From assembly GCF_000244915.1 (NCBI RefSeq), contig NZ_CM001442.1:3472001-3536000 (forward strand): DNA of 64,000 nucleotides, written 5' to 3'. The DNA comes from Bradyrhizobium sp. WSM471 (GTDB lineage: Bacteria > Pseudomonadota > Alphaproteobacteria > Rhizobiales > Xanthobacteraceae). Below the pieces are notes generated by a model that did no database searches, was not told where the DNA came from, and saw nothing but the letters and a program-made list of their open reading frames with translations. Below are positions 9,634 to 17,442 of the stretch, one piece after another; within the stretch, counting starts at the first letter, position 1, and each line of letters begins with the position of its first letter. The translations under genes were made by a program, and so were the position numbers.

Positions 9634-10536
9634 TCAGAGTTTGGGCTCGCCGAGGCCGGACAGCCGCTCGATGTGCTTGACGGTCGCGATGAAGTCGGCG
9701 TCGCCGTCGCCCTGCGCGACCAGCGAGCCATAGGTCTCGCGCACTTGGGCGGCGAGCTGAAGCGGCACGCCGACGGCGTGGCCGGCGCCGAGGATCAAGT
9801 CGAGATCCTTGGCCATCTGCCTGCAGGAGAAGGTCGAGTCGAAATCGCGGTTACGCAGTGGGGCGGTTTTGTACTTCACCATCGGTGAGGCCACGGCGCT
9901 GTCGTCGAGAACTTTCAGAATGTCCTGCCAGCCGATGCCACCCTTGCGCGCCAGCGCCAGGCTCTCCGCCATCATCGCGGCCGACACCGCGATCATCAGA
10001 TTGACCGCGAGCTTGGCATATCGCGCTTCCTCACCGGGCCCGAGATAGGTCTGGGCGCGGGTGAAGGCGGCGAGAAGCGGCTTTGCGTTTTCGTAGGCGT
10101 CCTTCGGGCCCGAGACGAAGCAGCTCAGCGCGCCGGTGTGGACGATGCTGGCATTGCCCGAGACCGGCGCACGCAGGTAGAAGACACCGCGCGCCTGTGC
10201 AGTGACGTCGACCTCTGCGGAAGCCTCGACGCTCACGGTGCTGGTCTCGATCAGGACAGATCCGGCAGCCATCGCGGCGATGAGGCCGGTGGGACCGAGC
10301 AATGCGCTGCGCAAGGCAGCGTCATCGGGCAAGGACGTGACGATCGCGGCCTTGCCGCCCACGGCCTCGGCCGGTGAAGCGGCAATCGAAATGCCTTGCG
10401 CGCGCGCCTCGTCGAGCCGTGCGGCGCTCCGGTCGAACGCGGTCACGGCGTAACCGGCTTTGGCGATGAGTCCCGACATCGGCAGGCCCATCTTGCCGAT
10501 CCCGATGAAGGCGATGTTTTTAGGAGCGTCTGTCAT
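9634..10536 (-). CDS. NAD(P)-dependent oxidoreductase, 3-hydroxyisobutyrate dehydrogenase family
   Basis: This 300-residue protein has an N-terminal Rossmann fold with GIGKMGLP and a C-terminal helical domain. The substrate-binding loop reads APVSGN, close to the family DAPVSGG, and the catalytic lysine is in EEARYAKLAVNLM. Members reduce or oxidise beta-hydroxyacids such as 3-hydroxyisobutyrate, tartronate semialdehyde or 6-phosphogluconate. The ATG at 10536 is chosen because the Rossmann strand KNIAFIGIG begins just after it; longer frames extend into the amidohydrolase gene. In this operon it would act on a short hydroxyacid or aldehyde intermediate. Confidence 0.87.
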   Translation of the reverse strand: MTDAPKNIAFIGIGKMGLPMSGLIAKAGYAVTAFDRSAARLDEARAQGISIAASPAEAVGGKAAIVTSLPDDAALRSALLGPTGLIAAMAAGSVLIETSTVSVEASAEVDVTAQARGVFYLRAPVSGNASIVHTGALSCFVSGPKDAYENAKPLLAAFTRAQTYLGPGEEARYAKLAVNLMIAVSAAMMAESLALARKGGIGWQDILKVLDDSAVASPMVKYKTAPLRNRDFDSTFSCRQMAKDLDLILGAGHAVGVPLQLAAQVRETYGSLVAQGDGDADFIATVKHIERLSGLGEPKL

Positions 10537-10556
10537 TGTTGTTGTCCTTGACGCCC

Positions 10557-11930
10557 TTAGGCGGCTTGTCCCTGTCGTTCGATGTCGTGCACCAGCCGCC
10601 GGCCGGATTGCACGAGCAGTTGCTTTTTCGCCTCCAGGCCGTCGGCCAGCAGCCGACCATTCCGCTTCTTCCACACGCCGCCGATCATCACGGCCTCGAT
10701 ATTGGCAAGGCTCGTCTGCATCACTACGGTGGAAACGGGATCGTGCACCGGGACGAGGTTGAGATCGGAGCAATCGATGATGACGAGGTCGGCGAGCTTG
10801 CCCGGTGTCAGCGAGCCGATCTGGTCCTCGCGACCGAGCATGCGGGCGCCTTCCGTCGTGATCCAGCGCAGCGCCTCGCGGACGGGGATCGTGGTCGTGG
10901 CCGGAATGGTGCCGCTGGCCTTGCGCGACTCGGTGTTGTCGAGTGCCCGCTGCATCGAGAGCGCAACGCGCGCGGCGGAGAAGAGGTCGCCGGCCAGCAC
11001 GGATTCCAGATCGATGCCGATGGTCGGCCGCACGCCGCGCTTGAGCAGCCGTCCGGTGATCGGAAAGCCGTGGCCCTGGATCATCTCGTTCTCCGGCGTC
11101 ACCGAGAAGGAGACGCCGAGATCAACCATCCGGTCCAGCAGATCGTCCGGCAGATCGTTGCCATGGACGATGTTGGTGCCCGCGCCGACGAGGCCGGCCC
11201 CGATCAGCTTCTCCCAGCCCCCGGGCGTCTTGGCGGGACCACCGCCCTGATGCATCGATGCGATCAGCTTGAACTCGCGCGCCATGCGGAAATCGTGCAT
11301 GGCGACATCGAGCGTCGAATAGTGCGGGCCGAGGATGGCGAGCCCAAGCGTGACCAGGCCGTCGCGGTCGGCGAGGGGCCCCGCCAGCAGTCGCTCGACC
11401 TCATGGCGTGGATGCGGGATCTCCGAGAAATGCGGCTCGCCCGGTTTCGGCTCGGGCTTGGGCGAGCCGTGGAAGAAGGCCGCGCGGATACCGCTCTCGA
11501 TCAGGCCGCGCACGGCGGCGTCGGTATGATCGGGCGTCGGATTGTTGTGGCACCAGTCGACCAGCGTGGTGGTACCTTGGTTGATCTGGTTCAGCGCGCC
11601 CACCAAGCTCGCGATATGGATGTCCTCGGGCCGGAACACCGTTGCGAACCCGGCATGCATGCGGCGGAAATATTCCAGCAGCGTCCAGTTGGCGGCATAG
11701 CCGCGCAGGCCCGTCTGCCAGGTGTGCATATGGGCGTTGATCAGGCCGGGGATGACGATGCGGCCGGCGCCGTCGACGATCTCGGTCTCAGTCGCGCCGC
11801 CGCCGATGTCGATCGATGGACGCAAATCAACGATGCGGCTCCCCTCGATCAGCACGTCGCCGCGAGGTAAATCGCCGATCGCGTCATCCATGCTGATGAT
11901 GAGCGCGGATTTGATCAGCGTGCGCCGCAT
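10557..11930 (-). CDS. Amidohydrolase, ATZ/TRZ (chlorohydrolase/deaminase) family
   Basis: This 457-residue cytoplasmic metalloenzyme has the ATZ/TRZ layout: a small beta domain at both ends and a TIM barrel with the metal site. The motif HMH is seen in INAHMHTWQ, a further metal His region in ASMHQGGG, and the catalytic-base His in VHGNDLPDD. Related enzymes deaminate or dechlorinate triazines, guanine, adenosine derivatives and cytosine. Its place in a hydroxyquinol-type operon suggests that the starting compound carries an amino, halide or ring-amide group that must be removed by hydrolysis. The gene ends 20 bases before the dehydrogenase gene and starts four bases after the reductase stop. 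Confidence 0.87.
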   Translation of the reverse strand: MRRTLIKSALIISMDDAIGDLPRGDVLIEGSRIVDLRPSIDIGGGATETEIVDGAGRIVIPGLINAHMHTWQTGLRGYAANWTLLEYFRRMHAGFATVFRPEDIHIASLVGALNQINQGTTTLVDWCHNNPTPDHTDAAVRGLIESGIRAAFFHGSPKPEPKPGEPHFSEIPHPRHEVERLLAGPLADRDGLVTLGLAILGPHYSTLDVAMHDFRMAREFKLIASMHQGGGPAKTPGGWEKLIGAGLVGAGTNIVHGNDLPDDLLDRMVDLGVSFSVTPENEMIQGHGFPITGRLLKRGVRPTIGIDLESVLAGDLFSAARVALSMQRALDNTESRKASGTIPATTTIPVREALRWITTEGARMLGREDQIGSLTPGKLADLVIIDCSDLNLVPVHDPVSTVVMQTSLANIEAVMIGGVWKKRNGRLLADGLEAKKQLLVQSGRRLVHDIERQGQAA

Positions 11931-11934
11931 CGAA

Positions 11935-13014
11935 TCAAGCCACCGCTTTGGTGACGCCGGGCGGCTCGCCGGCCCAGGCGCGCGCGATCAGATCGCGGAT
12001 GGCGTCGCGTTCGAGCGGGCGCGGGTTCCAGTAGGCGTTGGTGACCGCGAGATCCGCGGCCTTGTCGATGCCGCTTTCGGGCATGCCGATGTCGCGCAAT
12101 GCGACCTTCGCACCCAGGCGCTTGGCGAGCTCGAAAAGTCCTTGCGATGCATCGGCGGCGCCGATTGCGCGCGAGATCCGCGCCATGGCGTTGGGCACGG
12201 CCGGGGCGTTGTAGGCCAGCGCGTGCGGCAGCACGATGGTGTGGGTCTCGGCATGCGGCAAGTCGAAGGTGCCGCCGAGCGTGTGGCAGAGCTTGTGATG
12301 CAGCGCCATGCCGACGGTGCCAAGGCAGACGCCGCATAGCCAGGCGCCATACAGTGCTTCGGTGCGAGCCTCGCGATCATCGCTTTTCGCGGCAATCGTG
12401 GGCAGGGCACGTGCCAAAGCGCGAATGCCCTCTTCTGCCATCAGCGACGTGACAGGATTGGTGTCGCGCGCGTAGAGCGCTTCGGCCGCATGCGCGATCG
12501 CGTTGATGCCGGAGGTCGCGGCCAGGCTCGCCGGCAGCGTCAAAGTGAGATCGACATCGTAGATCACCGTCTCGGGCAGGATGGCGGCGTCGCGTACCGT
12601 GGTCTTCAGTCCGTTCTCGGTCTGGCCGACGATCGGCGTCATCTCCGAACCGGCATAGGTGGTGGGAATACAGAGCTGGTTGATTCCGGTGCGCAAGGCC
12701 AGTGCCTTGCCGAGGCCGGTCGTGGATCCGCCACCGAGGGAAATGACGCAGTCGGCCTCGCACGCCTTCATCGCCGCGAGCGCCCGCTCCGTGACCTCGA
12801 CCGGCGTGTGCATGGTCGCGCCCGGAAAAATGCCGGCGTAGAGCGGACCGAGTGCCGCGCCCAGGCTTTTGCCTTGCGTCTCCTGCTGCGGCGTCGTCAG
12901 CACCAGCGCGCGCTTGCCGCCGAGCCGCTCGACTTCGGCCTTGGCCGAGGCAAGCGTTCCACTGCCGAACACGACGCGGCAGGGCAGGTTTTCAAAGGTG
13001 AATGTACCGATCAT
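11935..13014 (-). CDS. Maleylacetate reductase (iron-containing alcohol dehydrogenase family)
   Basis: This 359-residue enzyme reduces maleylacetate to 3-oxoadipate with NAD(P)H, feeding the beta-ketoadipate pathway. It shows the nucleotide-binding motif GGGSTTGLGKA, the maleylacetate-reductase form of the GGGS motif, and the family signature PTTYAGSEMTPIVG. The metal-site region is reduced to HHKLCHTLGG and PHAETH. The product follows directly from the intradiol dioxygenase of the same operon, making hydroxyquinol to 3-oxoadipate a complete two-step route. Its start overlaps the end of the small Dabb gene by four bases. Confidence 0.92.
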   Translation of the reverse strand: MIGTFTFENLPCRVVFGSGTLASAKAEVERLGGKRALVLTTPQQETQGKSLGAALGPLYAGIFPGATMHTPVEVTERALAAMKACEADCVISLGGGSTTGLGKALALRTGINQLCIPTTYAGSEMTPIVGQTENGLKTTVRDAAILPETVIYDVDLTLTLPASLAATSGINAIAHAAEALYARDTNPVTSLMAEEGIRALARALPTIAAKSDDREARTEALYGAWLCGVCLGTVGMALHHKLCHTLGGTFDLPHAETHTIVLPHALAYNAPAVPNAMARISRAIGAADASQGLFELAKRLGAKVALRDIGMPESGIDKAADLAVTNAYWNPRPLERDAIRDLIARAWAGEPPGVTKAVA

Positions 13015-13334
13015 GCGCCGGTCTCTTTGATGGGATAATCGACCTGGAAGCGTCCGATCCGCAAGTCGCCCAGCGCCTCGCGCACGCGCAAATGTTCCGG
13101 GTGGGTGGCGTAGGCCTGGAGCGCAGCGTGGTCCGTGAATTCGGAGAACAGAACGACGTCGCAGGCGTAGTCGACATCGCTGACATCGAGGCCGACCTCG
13201 ATATGGGTGAGGCCGTCGATCCGGCCGCGCAGCCCCTCAAACAGGGACTTGACCTTGACCCGGGCGGCGGAACGCTCCGCGAGCGTCTCCCCGCGCAGCT
13301 GCCACATCACGATGTGCCTGATCGGGCCCGACAT
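13011..13334 (-). CDS. Dabb (stress-responsive A/B barrel) domain protein
   Basis: This 107-residue protein is a single Dabb domain, a dimeric alpha+beta barrel of the same superfamily as YciI and olivetolic acid cyclase. It begins HIVMWQLRGET, the conserved first strand with its His, and shows ALQAYATHPEHLRVRE, the characteristic YxxHPxH segment. It is the first gene of the eleven-gene operon, 108 bases from the divergent LysR start. Dabb proteins next to aromatic-degradation enzymes are sometimes isomerases or lactone-forming helpers; here the function is unknown. Confidence 0.85.
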   Translation of the reverse strand: MSGPIRHIVMWQLRGETLAERSAARVKVKSLFEGLRGRIDGLTHIEVGLDVSDVDYACDVVLFSEFTDHAALQAYATHPEHLRVREALGDLRIGRFQVDYPIKETGA

Positions 13335-13442
13335 TTCCCTGTTTCCTCTCCTGCCATCTTGCTTGTGTTTGGGCTATCTTGACTTGCGGGATACGGAAAT
13401 AAAGCTCAATAATCGTAAGTCTCTTTTCCTGTTTGCGAAAAA
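13335..13442. promoter_or_regulatory. Divergent promoter region, LysR regulator and hydroxyquinol-type operon
   Basis: These 108 bases separate the LysR gene from the first gene of the operon it most likely controls. The part nearest the regulator is A/T-rich, with half-sites ATACGGAAAT (13391-13400) and AATCGTAAGT (13411-13420), a loose dyad that fits the size of a LysR-type recognition site. A TTGACT box lies at 13379-13384, but no well-spaced -10 box accompanies it. A binding region is expected here; the precise boxes are weak guesses. Confidence 0.45.
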
Positions 13443-14366
13443 ATGGACCGCCTGCTCCAGTTGGAAGTGTTCGCCAAGACGGCCGAGCTCGGCAGCCTGT
13501 CCAAAGCTGCCGAAGCCCTGCGCATGTCGAATGCTGCCGCGAGCCGCCATCTCAGCGCGCTCGAGGAGCGTCTTGCGGTGCGGCTTATCGAGCGCAACAC
13601 TCGTCGGCTGTGGTTGACGGAGGCGGGGCAGGAACTGCTGGAGCGCTCCAGTCGCGTCTTGAGCGAATTGGCGGAGGCCGAGGACATCGTCAGCGATCGC
13701 GCGCTGTCGCCGCAGGGCATGCTGCGGGTGACGAGCTCGCTGTCCTTTGCGGTGATCTATCTGGCGCCGATGCTGCCCGCCTTCCGCGCGCGCTATCCGA
13801 AGCTCAATATGCAGATCACCACCGCGAACCGGTACTCCGATTTCATCGAGGCCGGCATCGACGTGGCGATCAGGACGCGCGAGCAGGAGCCGGATTCGAA
13901 CATCATCGTTCGCCGCATCGGCCAGATGCGGCGGGTGCTCGCTGCTTCGCCGTCATATCTCGCAAGCTGCGGCGAGCCGGAGCAGCCGGTCGATCTCGCG
14001 CGTCACAACATGCTGGTCTACAATCTCGCCAACGATCCCTATTCGCTGCGCCTGCGCAAAGGCAACGGCGCGCAGACTGTTCGCATCACGCCGACGCTCG
14101 ACAGCAATGACGGCCAGGTCATCCGCGGCGCTGCACTGGCGGGGCTCGGCATTCTCATCCAGCCGCTCTACATCGTGCAAAGCGATATCGCGGCGGGCCG
14201 CCTCGTCCCGGTCCTGTTGGACTGGGAGCTGCCACTGCTCACGATGAACATCGCTTACCAGAACCGTGCCGGACTGCCCGCCAAGATCAGGGTCTTTTCC
14301 GACTTCCTGGTCAGCCACATTCGCGAGCATTCGCTGCCGGGGATCTGGATCGACGCGGCGAAGTGA
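13443..14366 (+). CDS. LysR family transcriptional regulator
   Basis: This 307-residue protein has the LysR layout: an N-terminal winged helix-turn-helix (residues about 1-60, with AELGSLSKAAEALRMSNAAASRHL) followed by a two-lobed effector-binding domain from about residue 90. It starts at ATG 13443, and is divergent from the catabolic operon, the standard arrangement in which the regulator activates the operon when it binds a pathway intermediate. The family makes an aromatic acid or pathway intermediate a likely effector, but the sequence does not identify it. It ends 28 bases from the convergent GINT1-like gene. Confidence 0.93.
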   Translation: MDRLLQLEVFAKTAELGSLSKAAEALRMSNAAASRHLSALEERLAVRLIERNTRRLWLTEAGQELLERSSRVLSELAEAEDIVSDRALSPQGMLRVTSSLSFAVIYLAPMLPAFRARYPKLNMQITTANRYSDFIEAGIDVAIRTREQEPDSNIIVRRIGQMRRVLAASPSYLASCGEPEQPVDLARHNMLVYNLANDPYSLRLRKGNGAQTVRITPTLDSNDGQVIRGAALAGLGILIQPLYIVQSDIAAGRLVPVLLDWELPLLTMNIAYQNRAGLPAKIRVFSDFLVSHIREHSLPGIWIDAAK

Positions 14367-14394
14367 GCGACATTTTCGAATTCAGCCATCCGCG

Positions 14395-15930
14395 CTAGCT
14401 GGCGGTAGAGGGACTGGTTCGCGGCGACAAAACGGCCGATGGAAATTTGCCTCCGAAAGCACGTGTCTTGGGTTGGACCCGCGATCCGTCGATCACCTCG
14501 AGCCGGCCGCAGCGGTTCAAGGTGTGCAACTTCCTGCCGGGCCATGCCGGTCCGGGCCGCAGGGAGTGACGGACGATCTGCTTGAACGTCGTCGGTGACA
14601 GTTCGACGATTTCCGCCAGGGCGAGCGCTGCGCCGTATCCCTCGGCACAATCCTGGACCGGTCGCCACAATCGCTCATTGATGGTGACGAAATTCCCCGC
14701 AGGCCGCGTGCTCGCGCGGTCGATCAGGACGGGGTTGCTGGCATGCGGCAACCAGGGGCCCATGAGGTGCTCTGCGTAATAGATCGCCAGCGAATCCGAA
14801 TAGCCGCCGGTGCCGTCGCGCCAGGCTCCGAACAGATAATTCAGGCCGTTGTGTCGCGTGATCGTGGCATCGGCCAGCTCGACGCCCGAAAGCAGCGTCG
14901 CGTGCCGCTCCCATTTGTCCGGAAACCGAACGCATTTGTAGATGGCGACGTCCCCATTGGTCGAGCTCTCCGGGATCATCCACAACTCGCCGTCGTCCTC
15001 GATCAGGAACGGATAGGAGAGGTGCCAGGGCTCCTCCAGAACGGGGACGACAGCTCCAACCGGGCCCGCGCCATCGAACTCGATCGCGGAAATGATTCCT
15101 TTCCCAACCCGGTGATCGAGATCTTCAAAGAAGACGAACGTTCTTCCTTGCCATGCGATGGGGAAAGGATCGGCGTAGAAGTGGTTTCCGGGATCGGCAA
15201 GGACGTTCCAGCGCGGCCCTGACAGATCTCCAGTCTGCCAGACGCCGGCACCATCATTGAATCGCCATCCGACATGCCAATGCGGGGCATAGCAGCACAG
15301 GCGATAGATCTCCTTGGCGATCGATATCGCGAGGCCGCGCGCAACGTGCGCCGCCGGCGGGCGGCCGTTGCCGGCTCGGGCGGGGCGTGCCAGCTGCGGC
15401 ACGATGCGCGGCCGTCCCGACAGGATGGCCGCCACCATGGTCAGGGTTCGGGCCATGACCGTCTCGAGCGCGCCGCTCAGACCGGCCGCGATTTCCGCGG
15501 AGGGGTGGCCGCGATCGAGGACTGCGCCGTCGACCTCGTCAACGATTTCGATCACCGGCAGATCGCCGGCGAGGATGGCGGCAAGGGCTGCGTTTTCGCC
15601 TGCGGCTCCATTGAACAGCGGACGGAGATACTGCCGGGCCGAGCAGTTCGGATCCCGCGCGGCACCTGTGAAATCGACGATCACGTCTGGCGTGCCGGCG
15701 CGAGCCTGCATCCGGTCTCGACTGACGTTCAGCCTGTCGGTGCCGCTGTGCTTGCCCTTGTGCAACACCAAACGTTCCAGCTCGAACAGCATGTCGAGAC
15801 CCGTCGGCCGCGGCTCCGCCGTTGCCGTCCATGCGATCTGGACCGGTACATTCCGACCGTCGATCGACAGCGTGTCGCGGCCCATCCACCGCCGCGCATG
15901 CTCAATTTCACAGCGAAACTCGATGGTCAT
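14395..15930 (-). CDS. GINT1-like protein (glucosamine inositolphosphorylceramide transferase N-terminal domain family)
   Basis: This 511-residue protein falls into two parts. Residues 1 to about 205 form a less conserved domain with DVIVDFTGAARDP, somewhat like the formyltransferase-fold domains that accompany this family. From about residue 215 there is a beta-propeller-like domain with HWHVGWRF, HFYADPFPI, FFEDLDH, WHLSYPFLIEDDGELWMIPE and RPAGNF, matching the domain at the N-terminus of the plant sphingolipid glucosamine transferase GINT1. Bacterial copies occur in surface-glycan loci. Its role is probably in attaching or tailoring a sugar, but no bacterial member is well characterised to my knowledge. 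It follows the glycosyltransferase gene by 30 bases. Confidence 0.7.
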   Translation of the reverse strand: MTIEFRCEIEHARRWMGRDTLSIDGRNVPVQIAWTATAEPRPTGLDMLFELERLVLHKGKHSGTDRLNVSRDRMQARAGTPDVIVDFTGAARDPNCSARQYLRPLFNGAAGENAALAAILAGDLPVIEIVDEVDGAVLDRGHPSAEIAAGLSGALETVMARTLTMVAAILSGRPRIVPQLARPARAGNGRPPAAHVARGLAISIAKEIYRLCCYAPHWHVGWRFNDGAGVWQTGDLSGPRWNVLADPGNHFYADPFPIAWQGRTFVFFEDLDHRVGKGIISAIEFDGAGPVGAVVPVLEEPWHLSYPFLIEDDGELWMIPESSTNGDVAIYKCVRFPDKWERHATLLSGVELADATITRHNGLNYLFGAWRDGTGGYSDSLAIYYAEHLMGPWLPHASNPVLIDRASTRPAGNFVTINERLWRPVQDCAEGYGAALALAEIVELSPTTFKQIVRHSLRPGPAWPGRKLHTLNRCGRLEVIDGSRVQPKTRAFGGKFPSAVLSPRTSPSTAS

Positions 15931-15960
15931 GCCGAGCCGATCCGTTTCAATGCGTCCCGA

Positions 15961-17136
15961 TCAAATGACCTGGCCGAGAATCCGAACGTATTCCTCCACC
16001 ATGGCGTCCACTGAATAGCGCAGCTTCAGACCTTTGGCGTTTTGTCGCAGCTCGTCGCTCAGTCGTTGGTCCGTCAGGAGCCTGGAGACGGCGGCCGACA
16101 GCTTGGCATGATCGGAGGCATCGACGAACAGCGCCGTCGGCTTCCCTTCGACGGACAACACCTCGCGCAAGACCGGGAGATCGGTGACGACCGAGGGAAC
16201 GCCGGCGTTTGCGGCCTCGACAGCGGCCAGGCCGAAGGTCTCCGCCTGCGTCGGAAATACGAACACGTCGAGAGCGGCGAGAAACTCCGCCATCTGGCGC
16301 GGGGTGATTTCGCCGAGCAGATGCAGCCTGTCCGATACTTTCAGCTCATCCGCCAACTGCCGCAGCCGGGCCTCGTCGGCTCCCTGGCCGGCCAGTGCGA
16401 GGTGCCAGGAGGGTTGATCCGGCAACAGACGTATCGCCGCGTCGAGCCGCTTGTGCGGGTGCAATCTTGCTGCGCAGCCGAGCAGGGTGCGATCCGGCGG
16501 CAGGTTGAATTTCTGTCGCGCGGCTTGCTTAGTCAGGGTGAGGGCCTTGTCGTCGAAGCCGTGCGGGACGTGCACCATGCGCGCGCGATAGGCCCTGGGG
16601 TAGCGCGTATACTCGCGCTGCATGTCCAGCGAGTTGAGCGTGATGCGGTCGAAGAAGCCGAGGCTGCCCATGACGATGTCGGCCATGCGGACCGGCCAGC
16701 TCATCGACAGCGCGGATGAAACCTGATTGGCGATGACGGGCGCGCGGCAGATCAGGCGCGCCACGCCGGCGCCGATGACATTGCCGAAGTGCTGAAACGT
16801 CAGAACGGCGTCGGGCCTGGTGGCCCTGATATGGCTGCCGAGCGTCCACAGCATTTGCAGCAGCGCCAGCGGATTTCCCGGCCGGCTCGACGCGCAATAG
16901 ATCGTGTCGGGCGGCTCATCGAACGAATCCGACTTGCGGAAGAAGAACAGATTGGTGACGCGATAGCCGCGGGCGGTCAGCCCGGCGCCAAGCAGGCGCG
17001 AGATCTCCTGCGCACCGGCGTTCTCGGCCTGGGTCTGCACGAGAAGCACGTGCAGCTTTCGTCCGCTACCGTTGGCCGGCGGGAGTGCTGTCGCAGTCGT
17101 CTCGCCCAACGCCTTGCTTGGCTGATAATGGAGCAC
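15961..17136 (-). CDS. Glycosyltransferase, GT4 (group 1) family
   Basis: This 391-residue cytoplasmic enzyme has the GT-B fold: an N-terminal acceptor domain starting at LHVLLVQTQAENAGAQEI and a C-terminal nucleotide-sugar domain. The donor-site E-x7-E motif is present in FPTQAETFGLAAVEAANAG, and the region LLGCAARLHPHKRLD matches the GT4 consensus for the Rossmann strand before the donor pocket. It probably adds a hexose to a lipid-linked glycan, given its neighbours (flippase and GINT1-like protein). A 306-base non-coding stretch with a perfect ten-base inverted repeat lies upstream of its start. Confidence 0.9.
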   Translation of the reverse strand: MLHYQPSKALGETTATALPPANGSGRKLHVLLVQTQAENAGAQEISRLLGAGLTARGYRVTNLFFFRKSDSFDEPPDTIYCASSRPGNPLALLQMLWTLGSHIRATRPDAVLTFQHFGNVIGAGVARLICRAPVIANQVSSALSMSWPVRMADIVMGSLGFFDRITLNSLDMQREYTRYPRAYRARMVHVPHGFDDKALTLTKQAARQKFNLPPDRTLLGCAARLHPHKRLDAAIRLLPDQPSWHLALAGQGADEARLRQLADELKVSDRLHLLGEITPRQMAEFLAALDVFVFPTQAETFGLAAVEAANAGVPSVVTDLPVLREVLSVEGKPTALFVDASDHAKLSAAVSRLLTDQRLSDELRQNAKGLKLRYSVDAMVEEYVRILGQVI

Positions 17137-17442
17137 GGATCCCGACCCATTAGAGAAACGAATTTTTCACCTTCTTAACTCCGTATCTACCATGCGGGCA
17201 TCGCGCGGACACCGACTAGCAAGAAACGGAGTTAATGCGTGCCCTGCCGCAAGGGCGTCGTTCACGAGGGAATTCCGCTCGTTTCCGACGGAGTGAAGAG
17301 GACGCGGGTAGCCGCCGATTAACCATCGATATTTGGGTTGGAGCGGGCCCACTGAGAGTGGGCGAAAGCGACTCTGCCGGTGCGCTGACGGCTGCCGGTG
17401 CGCTCTCCTTCATGCGGGACACGGGCGACATGTCCTGACGCT
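17137..17442. promoter_or_regulatory. Intergenic region upstream of the glycosyltransferase, with dyads and a direct repeat
   Basis: This 306-base stretch holds no gene I can support. It contains a perfect inverted repeat, TTAACTCCGT at 17175-17184 and ACGGAGTTAA at 17226-17235, whose centres are 51 bases apart, about five helical turns. It lies 39 to 99 bases upstream of the glycosyltransferase start and looks like a looping operator. There is also a compact hairpin, GCCCACT/AGTGGGC at 17347-17363 with a three-base loop, and a 13-base direct repeat CTGCCGGTGCGCT at 17374-17386 and 17392-17404. The hairpin could terminate the flippase transcript, though no T-run follows. Confidence 0.55.
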
